This document shows, piece by piece, positions 1 to 7,207 of a stretch of DNA of 16,543 nucleotides. The first letter of the stretch is position 1, and each line of letters opens with the position of its first letter. The position numbers and the translations under genes were made by a program. The notes below the pieces were generated by a model. The model worked only from the letters and a program-made list of their open reading frames with translations. It was not told where the DNA came from and made no database searches. Source of the DNA: Acidobacteriaceae bacterium (lineage in GTDB: Bacteria; Acidobacteriota; Terriglobia; Terriglobales; Acidobacteriaceae); assembly GCA_003140705.1 (NCBI GenBank), contig PLKU01000121.1, forward strand, positions 1 to 16,543, read 5' to 3'.

Positions 1-794
1 TCGGTGACGTCGATGGCGGCGCGAATTTTGCCGGACTGAAGCGCATCGATCAAAGCGTCCGTGTCGACGATGGGTCCGCGCGCAGCATTCACCAGCAGCG
101 CGCCCTGCCGCATCATTGCAAACTGGCGAGCACCAATCAACCCTCGAGTTTCTGCAGTGGAAGGCAGAATCAGAATCACGATTTCCGCCTGGGGGAGGAG
201 CTTATCGAGGTCGCCGACGGCGAAGACTTCGGGTTGAGTGCGCGCACTGCGGGCAACACGCACCATATCGACGTGGAAGGGCGCGAGCATGCGCTCGATC
301 TCCGTGCCGATGGAGCCGTAGCCAACAAGGAGTACCTTCTTGCCGGTCAGTTCTTCCAACATGACGGGGGGATAGATCGGGCGTGCGTCGCCGGTAAGTT
401 CGGCGTAGTTTGCGCTGGCCTTGTAACGGAGTTTCCATTTGCCGGCGTGCTGCACATCGAGATAGAAGGGAAAGTACTTGAGCATGGTCAGAATGGAGGC
501 CACTGTCCATTCCGCTGTGGAGATGTTGTGCGCACCGTGGGCGTTGCAAATCGTCACGTGGGGCCCGACTATGCCCGGAATCCACTCTGTGCCGGCCAAA
601 AGCGCAAGCACCAGGCGCACCCTGCGCAGGTGCGGCCATGTCCTGGTGGCCCGATTGGAGTAGGGATCCGGAATCCAGACGTCGATATCTACATCGTGGT
701 CCAATGTATCCGGCAGCGAAATGAGTTCGACTTCTTTAGGGAAATCATTGAACAACTCGGCCGCAAGGGTTGCAGGATATCCAACTCGTAGCAT
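1..794 (-). CDS. D-isomer-specific 2-hydroxyacid dehydrogenase, 3' end cut by window edge
   Basis: NAD(P)-dependent oxidoreductase of the 2-hydroxyacid dehydrogenase family, expected to interconvert a 2-oxoacid and a D-2-hydroxyacid in the cytoplasm. I translated the minus strand from ATG at 794; 264 codons are present and the frame stays open to the left edge. The Rossmann domain starts near residue 150 with the GxGxxG motif VGYGSIG (158-163). The segment NAARGPIVD holds the conserved catalytic/substrate arginine at residue 239. HNISTAEWT near residues 90-97 is the usual hinge region. The catalytic Glu and His regions lie beyond the edge. GAGGAG lies 27 nt upstream of this ATG but 15 nt upstream of an in-frame TTG at 806, so the start could be four codons earlier. 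Substrate is not predictable: phosphoglycerate, glyoxylate and other relatives look alike here. Confidence 0.92.
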   Translation of the reverse strand, partial: MLRVGYPATLAAELFNDFPKEVELISLPDTLDHDVDIDVWIPDPYSNRATRTWPHLRRVRLVLALLAGTEWIPGIVGPHVTICNAHGAHNISTAEWTVASILTMLKYFPFYLDVQHAGKWKLRYKASANYAELTGDARPIYPPVMLEELTGKKVLLVGYGSIGTEIERMLAPFHVDMVRVARSARTQPEVFAVGDLDKLLPQAEIVILILPSTAETRGLIGARQFAMMRQGALLVNAARGPIVDTDALIDALQSGKIRAAIDVT

Positions 795-881
795 GGGATT
801 CGTCAACCCGACCAGTGCGGGCTCCTCAATCTCATGGTAAATGGGCCATGCGATTGTGGGCTGTGATGCATGGGTCTGTTC

Positions 882-1064
882 TCAGGAAGGATGCGTACCG
901 GCGCGCAGGCGACGGATTCGCTCGATGGCGCTGTCAAGGACAGGCGGATCCGATGCAGCGATCATCCCCCGGTCAATGAGCGATTCAACGAAATCGATGA
1001 CAGGGAGGCTGCGAGCTACGACTTCGCGGAAGATTGCGTCGGAGACAGTAACTGTGATCTGCAT
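882..1064 (-). CDS. small conserved-looking protein, possible orphan RHH-like antitoxin or regulator
   Basis: A 60-residue protein starting MQITVTVSD and ending RAGTHPS. The frame stays open for 99 codons further upstream, but this ATG has a Shine-Dalgarno-like AGGGGA about 9 nt away, and the upstream part is antisense to the better-supported gene at 1155. The short N-terminal strand-like segment (residues 1-8) followed by two predicted helices (about 9-32 and 42-56) suggests a ribbon-helix-helix or antitoxin-like fold; this is an inference from pattern only. No RelE, PIN or other toxin partner lies on either side. It precedes the hydroxyacid dehydrogenase on the same strand with an 87-bp gap and may be co-transcribed. 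Function unknown. Confidence 0.6.
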   Translation of the reverse strand: MQITVTVSDAIFREVVARSLPVIDFVESLIDRGMIAASDPPVLDSAIERIRRLRAGTHPS

Positions 1065-1154
1065 GGATGGCGATTCCCCTGCCGGGTTCATCGGCAGCCC
1101 GGCGAAAAAGAGCAGCGGCTTGCCGTGGCGCGGCCGGAACGATAGTCTGGAGAC

Positions 1155-1532
1155 ATGTACGAAGACTTCCACGTAAGCGACCGCTGGAGCGGCGAGGACC
1201 TGCACTGCCGCTGGAAGGGCACCATTGTGGCCATCGCCACCCGCCACGCAGACGCGGTCGATGTCCGCTACGACGTGAACGGCCGCCCGATGTGGATTGC
1301 CCTGCCCTGCACCGCCTGGGTTGAACAGAAGAACCGCTCGGGCAAAGTGATCACCGACCAATTGGCCGCACAGATCGCCGGCCGCTACCTGAAGCAGTTG
1401 GTGGAAGAGGGCTACGACTCGCGCCGCGAGATTTACACCATGACGGTGGCCGAGGTGCTCGACAATCTGGATGCGGTGGTTGCCGAAGCCAAACAGCTAG
1501 GCGCCATGCCTACGCTGCCGGTGATTGCATAG
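1155..1532 (+). CDS. hypothetical protein, 125 aa
   Basis: I do not recognise this family. The protein begins MYEDFHVSDRW and is soluble-looking, without signal peptide or membrane segment. The N-terminal half (about residues 15-60) looks like a beta-rich small domain with several Trp and Cys residues (CRWKG, MWIALPCTAW). The C-terminal half (65-118) looks helical and acidic. Codon use has the strong G/C third-position bias of neighbouring genes, which supports real coding. A GGAG lies only 2 nt before the ATG, so initiation looks weak or start spacing is unusual. It is divergent from the 60-residue gene, with a 90-bp shared upstream region. Confidence 0.75.
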   Translation: MYEDFHVSDRWSGEDLHCRWKGTIVAIATRHADAVDVRYDVNGRPMWIALPCTAWVEQKNRSGKVITDQLAAQIAGRYLKQLVEEGYDSRREIYTMTVAEVLDNLDAVVAEAKQLGAMPTLPVIA

Positions 1533-1562
1533 GCTCCGCAGGCAATAAGATTAGGCTGGCTA

Positions 1563-2522
1563 TCATCGACGCCCGCCCACCATGTGCGGCCCGCCAATCA
1601 GCACCCTGGTGCGTTCGTGCGTGAAGCGAATGCGGCACTGCAAGTTGATGGAACCAACGCCACAATTCTGGTCGCGAAGGCCGATCCACGCAACCTGGTC
1701 CGGACCCAGCATCCACGCCGTGGCATTCGCGGCATTGTTGGTTTCGTGCATGAAGTAGGCAGCGTTCACGTCGATATCGGCGGCGTCTGCATTCAATTGC
1801 TGGCAACGGTCTTGCGGAGGCGAGGGCGCGTTTTCAGGGTGATCGCAGTAGTCTTCGTCGTGCACCAGCACATACTTCTTGCCGTTTTCTGGGATGAAAT
1901 AGCGCACCGTGAGCACCGGGACCTTTGCAGTGGGCGCCCATTGGCTGAGATCTTCAGCGAATGCGAGGGGGAGCTGGCTCATGCTGAGCGAAGTATCTGC
2001 CAGTTGCCGTGAAAAGATGGCGAGCGTGGGCGTGGGTTCGCCATTGATGGGACGAAAATAGACGCCGCCCAGCGCAACCCCTTCCTTCATGTCGAACCAC
2101 ATGAATCCCTTACCATAAAGGATGGGACCACCCCGGCTGGTGACCATCAGATAACGCCCATCGCGGACGATTACCGGCAAAGGTGAGCCTTCGAGCATTC
2201 CATCGCGGGTCATGGAGAGGGGCATATCCCTGCCATAGTGATAGGTGGTGCGGGGAGTGACCAGCGTCATCAGGTTGCGAAACCGCTTGTCCTTCAACAG
2301 GGCTTTGGAAGGCTGTCCCGCATAGGCGCTGAGAAATGCAAGCTGATCGGCTGGAATGGGGTTTTGAAAGGAGACCGGCGGGGGCGGTGAAGAGAGCACG
2401 CTGGCGGCGTCTTGCACGGCTGCGGTGGGTTGGATGATTCCGCCAGCAATCATGAGCTGGGCTAAGCAAAAGACGGTGGCGACAATGCTGAATTTGCGGA
2501 ATGGGCTTGGGAAGACCCGCAT
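1563..2522 (-). CDS. secreted protein with C-terminal DUF1311/LprI-like segment
   Basis: A 319-residue protein with a Sec signal peptide: basic n-region MRVFPSPFRK, hydrophobic core about residues 11-30, cleavage probably near PTAA-VQ (residue 35). The body (50-215) is of unknown family. The C-terminal part (about 245-310) resembles the DUF1311/lysozyme-inhibitor LprI N-terminal domain: it has the pattern 'AW..LRD..C....C..R.THERT', with QVAWIGLRDQNC at 276-287 and CRIRFTHERT at 296-305. Four cysteines (226, 240, 287, 296) could form two disulfides. A TTG start at 2543 is possible, but the ATG at 2522 has an AAGAGG ribosome site 7 nt upstream. Periplasmic or envelope location is inferred. It is divergent from lpxB across about 180 bp. 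Confidence 0.82.
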   Translation of the reverse strand: MRVFPSPFRKFSIVATVFCLAQLMIAGGIIQPTAAVQDAASVLSSPPPPVSFQNPIPADQLAFLSAYAGQPSKALLKDKRFRNLMTLVTPRTTYHYGRDMPLSMTRDGMLEGSPLPVIVRDGRYLMVTSRGGPILYGKGFMWFDMKEGVALGGVYFRPINGEPTPTLAIFSRQLADTSLSMSQLPLAFAEDLSQWAPTAKVPVLTVRYFIPENGKKYVLVHDEDYCDHPENAPSPPQDRCQQLNADAADIDVNAAYFMHETNNAANATAWMLGPDQVAWIGLRDQNCGVGSINLQCRIRFTHERTRVLIGGPHMVGGRR

Positions 2523-2529
2523 CGAATGA

Positions 2530-2535
2530 CCTCTT
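2530..2535 (-). promoter_or_regulatory. ribosome binding site deciding the 2522 start
   Basis: AAGAGG on the minus strand sits 7 nt before the ATG at 2522. This favours that start over the TTG at 2543 and places the signal peptide directly at the N-terminus. Confidence 0.6.
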
Positions 2536-2661
2536 CGTTCCAATGTTATCGAGAAACTGTGAATTTCATGTTGATTTGATGGGCCAAAGGCGGCTGGTGG
2601 TGGCGCTTTCGGGGCCGGCCATGGAAACCGGCAGTACCGCCCTCCAAGGTCCGAAGCCGCT

Positions 2662-2703
2662 ATGATGATGCCAGTGAAAGAATCGACGGCTCAGGCACGA
2701 TGA
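2662..2703 (+). CDS. possible 13-codon leader ORF overlapping lpxB start
   Basis: Three consecutive ATG codons are followed by ten more sense codons (MMMPVKESTAQAR) and a TGA. The stop overlaps the lpxB start codon as ATGA (2700-2703). There is no convincing Shine-Dalgarno sequence for either this ORF or lpxB, so termination-reinitiation coupling is possible. It could equally be chance; no conservation can be judged here. Confidence 0.22.
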   Translation: MMMPVKESTAQAR

Positions 2704-3980
2704 CGATGACGTCACCCACGATTTTTGTTTCGGCAGGCGAGGCGAGCGGCGAGCACTACGGCGCGCTGCTGATTGGTGCGCTCAAATCGCGTCTGGCGGC
2801 GGCAGGCAAGACCGCGCGGTTCTTTGGCATGGGTGGAGAGCGGATGTTGGAGGCCGGCCTGGAGCCCGTAGTTCGCTCTGAAGATGTGGCAGTGATGGGC
2901 ATAACCGAGGTCCTGCTCCATCTGCCGCGGATCTACCACGAGTTCCGCAAGCTGAGGCTGTCTATTCAAGAACGGCGGCCGGATGTCGCCGTGCTGATTG
3001 ACTTTCCTGATATTCACTTCAAGCTAGCTGAGGAACTCCACCGGCTGGGCGTGCCGGTGATCTTCTTCGTGAGCCCGCAGTTGTGGGCGTGGAAGAAGAA
3101 GCGCATCAAGCTGGTGCAGCAATATGTGAGCCGGATGCTGGTGATTTTTCCGTTCGAGGAGGCCTTCTATCAGGTTCGCGGCGTGAAGGCGGAGTTTGTG
3201 GGCCATCCCCTGGCGGAGTTGCCGCTGCCGGCCATCGGCCGTGGGGAGTTTGCGGCGGCGAACGGGTTGCGGGCCACCGACACCTGGATCGGGCTGTTGC
3301 CTGGCAGCCGGCCCAAGGAGATCCGCGACAACCTGCCGGAGATGCTGCGGGCGGCGCGGAACCTGGCTGAGGCCAAACCGGATGGCGGTCGTGCCTATGC
3401 GTTCCTGGTGCCGCTGGCGCCGACTTTGAATGGAGCACAGCGGGGCCACGTCCAGCAGTTGGTGGAAAGTCAGGGTCACGGGCTGGATATCCGGCTAGTG
3501 GAGGATGCCCGTGCCGCGCTTTTCCACGCGCGTGCTTCCGTTGTGGCCAGCGGGACGGCTACCGTGGAGGCGGCGCTGCTCGGCAATCCGTTTGTTGTGG
3601 TTTACCGGGTCTCTCCGATTACCTATGCGATTGCTAAAAAGGTGGTCAAGGTGCCCCATATAGCCATGGCCAACCTGATCGCCGACAAGCGTGTGGTGCC
3701 GGAACTGATCCAGGATGACTTCACTGCCACAAATATCGTCCAACAGCTTGGGCGGCTGCTACCGGACGGGGCGGCTCGCGAGTCCATGATGAAGGAGCTC
3801 AAGGCGATTCGGGGCCTGCTGAATACGCGGACGCCGGGCCGTGATCTGGCAGGCGGAGGGGCCATCGATCGGGTGGCGGAGGTTACTGCAGAACAGCTTG
3901 GAGTTCACACAGGTATTCAAGCCGATGAACAGCCGGGAGCCGCTTCCCAATCGCCGACGAAGGAAACCGTGCATCTATGA
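2700..3980 (+). CDS. lpxB: lipid-A-disaccharide synthase
   Basis: LpxB is a GT19 glycosyltransferase that joins UDP-2,3-diacylglucosamine and lipid X to make the lipid A disaccharide at the inner face of the cytoplasmic membrane. Family motifs run in order through the protein: SAGEASGEHYGALL (11-24), FFGMGGERM (41-49), VLIDFPD with the conserved Asp at 101, VSPQLWAWKKKR (124-135), EFVGHPLAE (165-173), LLPGSRPKEI (199-208), the nucleotide-binding ASGTATVEAALLGNPFVVVYR (283-303), and NLIADKRVVPELIQ (325-338). At 426 residues it is longer than the usual ~380; the extra is a low-complexity C-terminal tail after about residue 400. No clear ribosome site is visible. Two in-frame ATGs (2700 and 2706) are equally usable. 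Its stop overlaps the next gene's start as ATGA, so the two are almost certainly co-translated. Confidence 0.97.
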   Translation: MTMTSPTIFVSAGEASGEHYGALLIGALKSRLAAAGKTARFFGMGGERMLEAGLEPVVRSEDVAVMGITEVLLHLPRIYHEFRKLRLSIQERRPDVAVLIDFPDIHFKLAEELHRLGVPVIFFVSPQLWAWKKKRIKLVQQYVSRMLVIFPFEEAFYQVRGVKAEFVGHPLAELPLPAIGRGEFAAANGLRATDTWIGLLPGSRPKEIRDNLPEMLRAARNLAEAKPDGGRAYAFLVPLAPTLNGAQRGHVQQLVESQGHGLDIRLVEDARAALFHARASVVASGTATVEAALLGNPFVVVYRVSPITYAIAKKVVKVPHIAMANLIADKRVVPELIQDDFTATNIVQQLGRLLPDGAARESMMKELKAIRGLLNTRTPGRDLAGGGAIDRVAEVTAEQLGVHTGIQADEQPGAASQSPTKETVHL

Positions 3981-6016
3981 ATGAGATAAGGCCGTTGACT
4001 GCAATAATGACTGCGATGCATACAAAACAGAGAATCTTGCGCGGGTTGACCGGATTGGCCTGTGCGCTCCTGATCACCGCTCCAGTTCCCCCGCTGGGAG
4101 CGCAGAGGGCCGAGCGCCCTATCCTTACTATCACTGGCTACGTGATCGACGCCGAGCTGGACCCGGCCACTCACCATCTGTCGGCCAAGGCGGTGGTGAC
4201 CTTTACGGCACCGGAGAACCTGGAACTGGTGAGTTTTGGTTTTCACCCGGCACTGAAGGTGACCAAGATCTCCGACGAGAATGGCAAATTGTTGACTGGC
4301 GAGAGGTCGGCGGACGGAACCATCCGTGTGACCCCAGCCGCACCCTTTACCAAAGGCCAGGTATCGCACTGGACCTTCGTGTACGAAGGCACGATTACAG
4401 GCAGCGAGGACGGCCCGGTTGAAGGCCTGAAACTGGCGGCAATTCAGGAGCCGATCACCTACCTTCTGTACCCGGCGCGCTGGTTTCCCATGACTGGATA
4501 CCTGACTGACCGGTTCACGGCGGAGATGCGCATCCGCGTTCCGCAAGGGATGAAGGTGTTTGCCAGTGGGAGTACGGGAGCGTCGAAGCCTGCGACCCTG
4601 GCCAGCGGCAAGGCGGGCGATCAGTACGACTTCGATTGGAGCAAGCCGGGGTTCCCGGGCACTGTGATTGCGGGGCGGTTTGTTGGCCCGGTGACGGCGG
4701 GGCCGGGGAATGTGAAGGTCTACCTCACCGTGAACCACCAGGCGGCAGCCAGCCAGTTGGCGCAGACGGCGGCACGGGAATTCGACTTCTTTACTGACAG
4801 CTTCGGGGCTCCAGAGACGAGCCATCTGAACGTGGTGGAGCTGCCAGACGATACGCTCCCCGCCGCGTGGGCGCCGGAGCTGGCAGCGATCCTGGGCTCC
4901 AGGGTGGGTGACAAGAGCGGAGTGCGGCTGCTGGCCAATACCATTGCGCACCAGTGGTGGGGCTCTGAAGTCAGCCCGCGGACAATGAACGACGCGTGGA
5001 TTACGAATGGCATGGCGCGCTACGGCGAGCTGATGTTTCTGGAGGATGAGAGCGGCAAGAGCGCAATGCGCGCGGCACTGCAGGATGTGGCTGCAGGAGC
5101 ATTGGCGTACGACACTATGCCCCTGTCGAGCGGTGCGCGACTGAATCCATTCTCGCCCGAGTTCCAGTCGTCGACGCTGGAAAAGGGAGCCATGGTGTTC
5201 CACATGTTGCGCTGGGAGATAGGCGACAAGGCCTTTTTGGCCACCCTGAAGGGAGCTCTGAGCCAATACGCTGACACGAGCATGCGCGGTTCGGACTTTG
5301 TGAAGGTGGCCGAGGCGCAGAGCCAGCAGCAGTTGACCGCCTTCTTTTCGCAGTGGGTGGACAGCACCGGTGCGCCGGTGTTTACGGACAAGTACGCCGT
5401 GTATAGGCTGGGCAACAATAAGGGCTTCCGGACGATCGGCGAAATTCAACAGGACCTGGAGCTGTTCAGGATGCCGGTCGAGCTGCGTGTTGAAACCGAC
5501 GGCAAGACCGAGAACCAGAAGGTTGACGTGGTGGGCACCGACTCGCAGTACATTGTGGACACCTTTGGTAGGCCTCGCCACATCAGCATCGATCCGGGCG
5601 ACTGGGTGTTGAAGTCCACTCCTGACCTTGAGGTGCGCATCGCCATTCTGAAGGGGCAGCAACTGGTGGCGCAGGGCGACTTGACCGGAGCACTTGCCGA
5701 GTACCAAAAGGCGCTCGAAGCCAACTCGGCGAGTTCGCTTGCGAACTACAGAATTGGGGAGCTGTTGTTTACCCAGCGCAATTACCAGGCCAGTGTGAAC
5801 GCCTATCGGGACGCGCTCAGGGGCGATGGAGAACCGCGGTGGACGGAGGTCTGGAGCCACATTCAGCTGGGCAAGATCTTCGACATTACCGGCCAGCGCG
5901 ACCGCGCGGTGAACGAATACCGGCTGGCGGTGCAGACCAACGACAACACCCAGGGCGCGGTGAACGAGGCCAGGCAATGGCTGACGAAGCCTTATAAGTT
6001 ACCAGACAGCGAATAA
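3977..6016 (+). CDS. secreted M1-peptidase-like protein lacking catalytic residues, with C-terminal TPR-like repeats
   Basis: 679 residues. The N-terminus (about 15-43) is a signal peptide or anchor ending near LGAQ. Residues 50-470 have the layout of M1 (gluzincin) aminopeptidases: a beta-rich N-domain, then the zinc-site helix and 'TLEKGAMVFHMLR'. The expected HExxH is NTIAH (321-325), with only the second His kept. The distal Glu ligand, expected 19 residues on in WLNEG, is Asn344 (WITNG). The Tyr of the YEKG motif is Leu401. Catalysis therefore looks lost, while the fold motif HQWWG is kept. Residues 550-675 form TPR-like helical repeats (GDLTGALAEYQKALE; RNYQASVNAYRDAL; GQRDRAVNEYRLAV). 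The ATG overlaps the lpxB stop and has AAGGA 12 nt upstream. I infer an envelope binding or scaffold role, not proteolysis. Confidence 0.88.
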   Translation: MNEIRPLTAIMTAMHTKQRILRGLTGLACALLITAPVPPLGAQRAERPILTITGYVIDAELDPATHHLSAKAVVTFTAPENLELVSFGFHPALKVTKISDENGKLLTGERSADGTIRVTPAAPFTKGQVSHWTFVYEGTITGSEDGPVEGLKLAAIQEPITYLLYPARWFPMTGYLTDRFTAEMRIRVPQGMKVFASGSTGASKPATLASGKAGDQYDFDWSKPGFPGTVIAGRFVGPVTAGPGNVKVYLTVNHQAAASQLAQTAAREFDFFTDSFGAPETSHLNVVELPDDTLPAAWAPELAAILGSRVGDKSGVRLLANTIAHQWWGSEVSPRTMNDAWITNGMARYGELMFLEDESGKSAMRAALQDVAAGALAYDTMPLSSGARLNPFSPEFQSSTLEKGAMVFHMLRWEIGDKAFLATLKGALSQYADTSMRGSDFVKVAEAQSQQQLTAFFSQWVDSTGAPVFTDKYAVYRLGNNKGFRTIGEIQQDLELFRMPVELRVETDGKTENQKVDVVGTDSQYIVDTFGRPRHISIDPGDWVLKSTPDLEVRIAILKGQQLVAQGDLTGALAEYQKALEANSASSLANYRIGELLFTQRNYQASVNAYRDALRGDGEPRWTEVWSHIQLGKIFDITGQRDRAVNEYRLAVQTNDNTQGAVNEARQWLTKPYKLPDSE

Positions 6017-6042
6017 TCGAAGCCGCGAAGGAAACCATCCGA

Positions 6043-6099
6043 ATGCATCTGCCGTCTTTACTGACGGATGCGAAGCACTACAAGGAGGGTTCCCATTGA
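6043..6099 (+). CDS. possible 18-codon leader ORF coupled to the 6096 gene
   Basis: ATG at 6043 is preceded by AAGGA about 10 nt away and encodes MHLPSLLTDAKHYKEGSH. Its TGA stop overlaps the TTG start of the next gene as TTGA (6096-6099). It also spans that gene's Shine-Dalgarno sequence, so ribosomes translating it would pass over and could reinitiate at the TTG. Evidence is positional only. Confidence 0.3.
   Translation: MHLPSLLTDAKHYKEGSH
6082..6088 (+). promoter_or_regulatory. strong ribosome binding site for a TTG start
   Basis: AAGGAGG lies exactly 7 nt before TTG at 6096. It is the best Shine-Dalgarno match noticed in the window and is the reason for accepting a TTG start for the downstream secreted protein. 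Confidence 0.8.
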
Positions 6100-6620
6100 A
6101 AGCCATCAGCCTTGGATTCTGCACCTTCGTTTGCGCCGCGCTGTTGTCAGCGGTCGGCGCGGCCGCTCAGCAGCCGGCTTCAACGCTCGCGGCGCCTGTC
6201 CCACAGGTGATCCGCGACGCGAAAAAGATATTCATTTCCAATGCCGGGGCTGACAGTGGGCTGTTCCCGTCGCCCTTCAGCGGAGACCCGAATCGCGGTT
6301 ACAACCAACTTTACGCGGGGCTCAAGGCAACGAGCCAGTATGAATTGGTGAGCGACCCGGCCGACGCCGACCTGGTGCTTGAGTTGCAGCTTACCGCGCC
6401 GAACGGCCCAACCAACGGCAGCAAGGTAAACGGTGCATCGAACCCGGTGCCCATGCTGCGGATGGTAGTGTACGACCGCAAGACGCATTTCGTTTTGTGG
6501 GCGTTCACACAATCCATTGAGATCGCTTTTCTGCAGAAGACCCACGACCGCAACTTCGACGAAGCGTTGTCGGCCATTCTGCTGGAATTTGAAGAGCTTT
6601 CCGGCAAGGCGGCCCACTGA
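6096..6620 (+). CDS. small secreted protein of unknown function
   Basis: 174 residues starting at a TTG codon with an excellent ribosome site. Signal peptide: MKAISLGFCTFVCAALLSAVGAAA, cleavage near residue 24. The mature part has an alternating strand/helix pattern: KKIFISNAG (43-51), YNQLYAGLKATSQYELV followed by DPADADLVLELQL, then LRMVVYDRKTHFVLWAFTQ and a final helix. This resembles the general pattern of small periplasmic domains with 'parameter-strand' folds (CsgG/DUF4136-like), but I cannot assign a family. The 79-bp gap and same strand place it probably in the lpxB transcription unit, so an envelope role is plausible. Confidence 0.83.
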   Translation: MKAISLGFCTFVCAALLSAVGAAAQQPASTLAAPVPQVIRDAKKIFISNAGADSGLFPSPFSGDPNRGYNQLYAGLKATSQYELVSDPADADLVLELQLTAPNGPTNGSKVNGASNPVPMLRMVVYDRKTHFVLWAFTQSIEIAFLQKTHDRNFDEALSAILLEFEELSGKAAH

Positions 6621-6723
6621 GGACTGAAGGGCCTGGGCAGATGATTGCCGACTTTTGCAGATTAATTCCCAGATCCTGCTAGCGTGCAGGTAGTGGCCCT
6701 CGCGGCCAGGATGGGAGCAATCA

Positions 6724-7180
6724 ATGCAAATGAGCGCGGCAGGCTTGATCTACTTATGCGATCAGAGGGTTTCCGCGGCCAGACATAGCTCGACCCAGCT
6801 GGGCTACCGACGATTGGCTGCGGGCACCTATTGGTCCATCCCGAGTGCTTTCCTCATGGAATTTCAGAGACGAAGGCTGCGCAGGTATTGACTGGCGATC
6901 TGCTCGATGCCGAGATGTCGGTGACGCGACTGGTAAGGGTAGCCCTGACGCAAGGGCAGTTCGATGCGCTGGTGGATTTCTGCTTCAACGTTGGCATGGG
7001 AAAGCTGGCGGCATCCACTCTGCTGAAGTATCTGAATGCGGGCCAGTATGGAGCGGCGGCAGACGAGTCGCTGCAGTGGGCCATGTTGGAGCGAAAGAGA
7101 TGGCGGGGCTCAAGGCCCGGCGAGAAGCGGAATTCGAGCTTTGGAATGGAAAGGGAGCGGGTCCGACTGTCGCCGCTTAG
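6724..7180 (+). pseudogene. GH24 (T4-type) lysozyme pseudogene
   Basis: The conceptual protein is a muramidase that cleaves peptidoglycan glycan chains. ATG at 6724 has GGGAG 6 nt upstream. Three lesions break the frame: a missing base just after 6747 (restores GLDLLMRSEGFRG), a TAG at 6786-6788 where the family has Tyr (QT-stop-LDPAG), and a missing base in the G run at 7078-7080 (restores LQWGHVGAKEM). With these repaired it would encode about 152 residues, a normal GH24 length. The catalytic Glu of SEGFR, the Asp of LDPAG (+9) and the Thr of TIGCGH (+15) keep the exact spacing of T4 lysozyme Glu11/Asp20/Thr26. QFDALVDFCFNVG and GLKARREAEFELW are further family motifs. No signal peptide is apparent and no phage genes surround it. 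Confidence 0.85.
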
Positions 7181-7190
7181 GTTGTTGAAT

Positions 7191-7207
7191 TGATCGAATG
7201 TCGATCA
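7191..7207. repeat. short inverted repeat between convergent genes
   Basis: Perfect 7-bp arms TGATCGA and TCGATCA are separated by ATG. It overlaps the stop codon of the minus-strand 91-residue gene and follows the lysozyme pseudogene. It has no T-run on either side, so it is at best a weak terminator. Confidence 0.35.

Noticed and set aside
234..791. 185-codon plus-strand open frame
   Set aside because: Antisense to the hydroxyacid dehydrogenase, whose continuous frame with Rossmann and catalytic motifs reaches the left edge.
882..1361. 159-codon version of the small minus-strand gene
   Set aside because: The first 99 codons are antisense to the gene at 1155 and lack a convincing start; the internal ATG at 1064 has a ribosome site.
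3917..5977. 686-codon open frame on the minus strand
   Set aside because: It lies fully antisense to the M1-like gene, which has a signal peptide, family motifs and coupling to lpxB. The minus frame gives a His/Arg/Leu-rich sequence with no recognisable domain, typical of high-GC antisense shadows.
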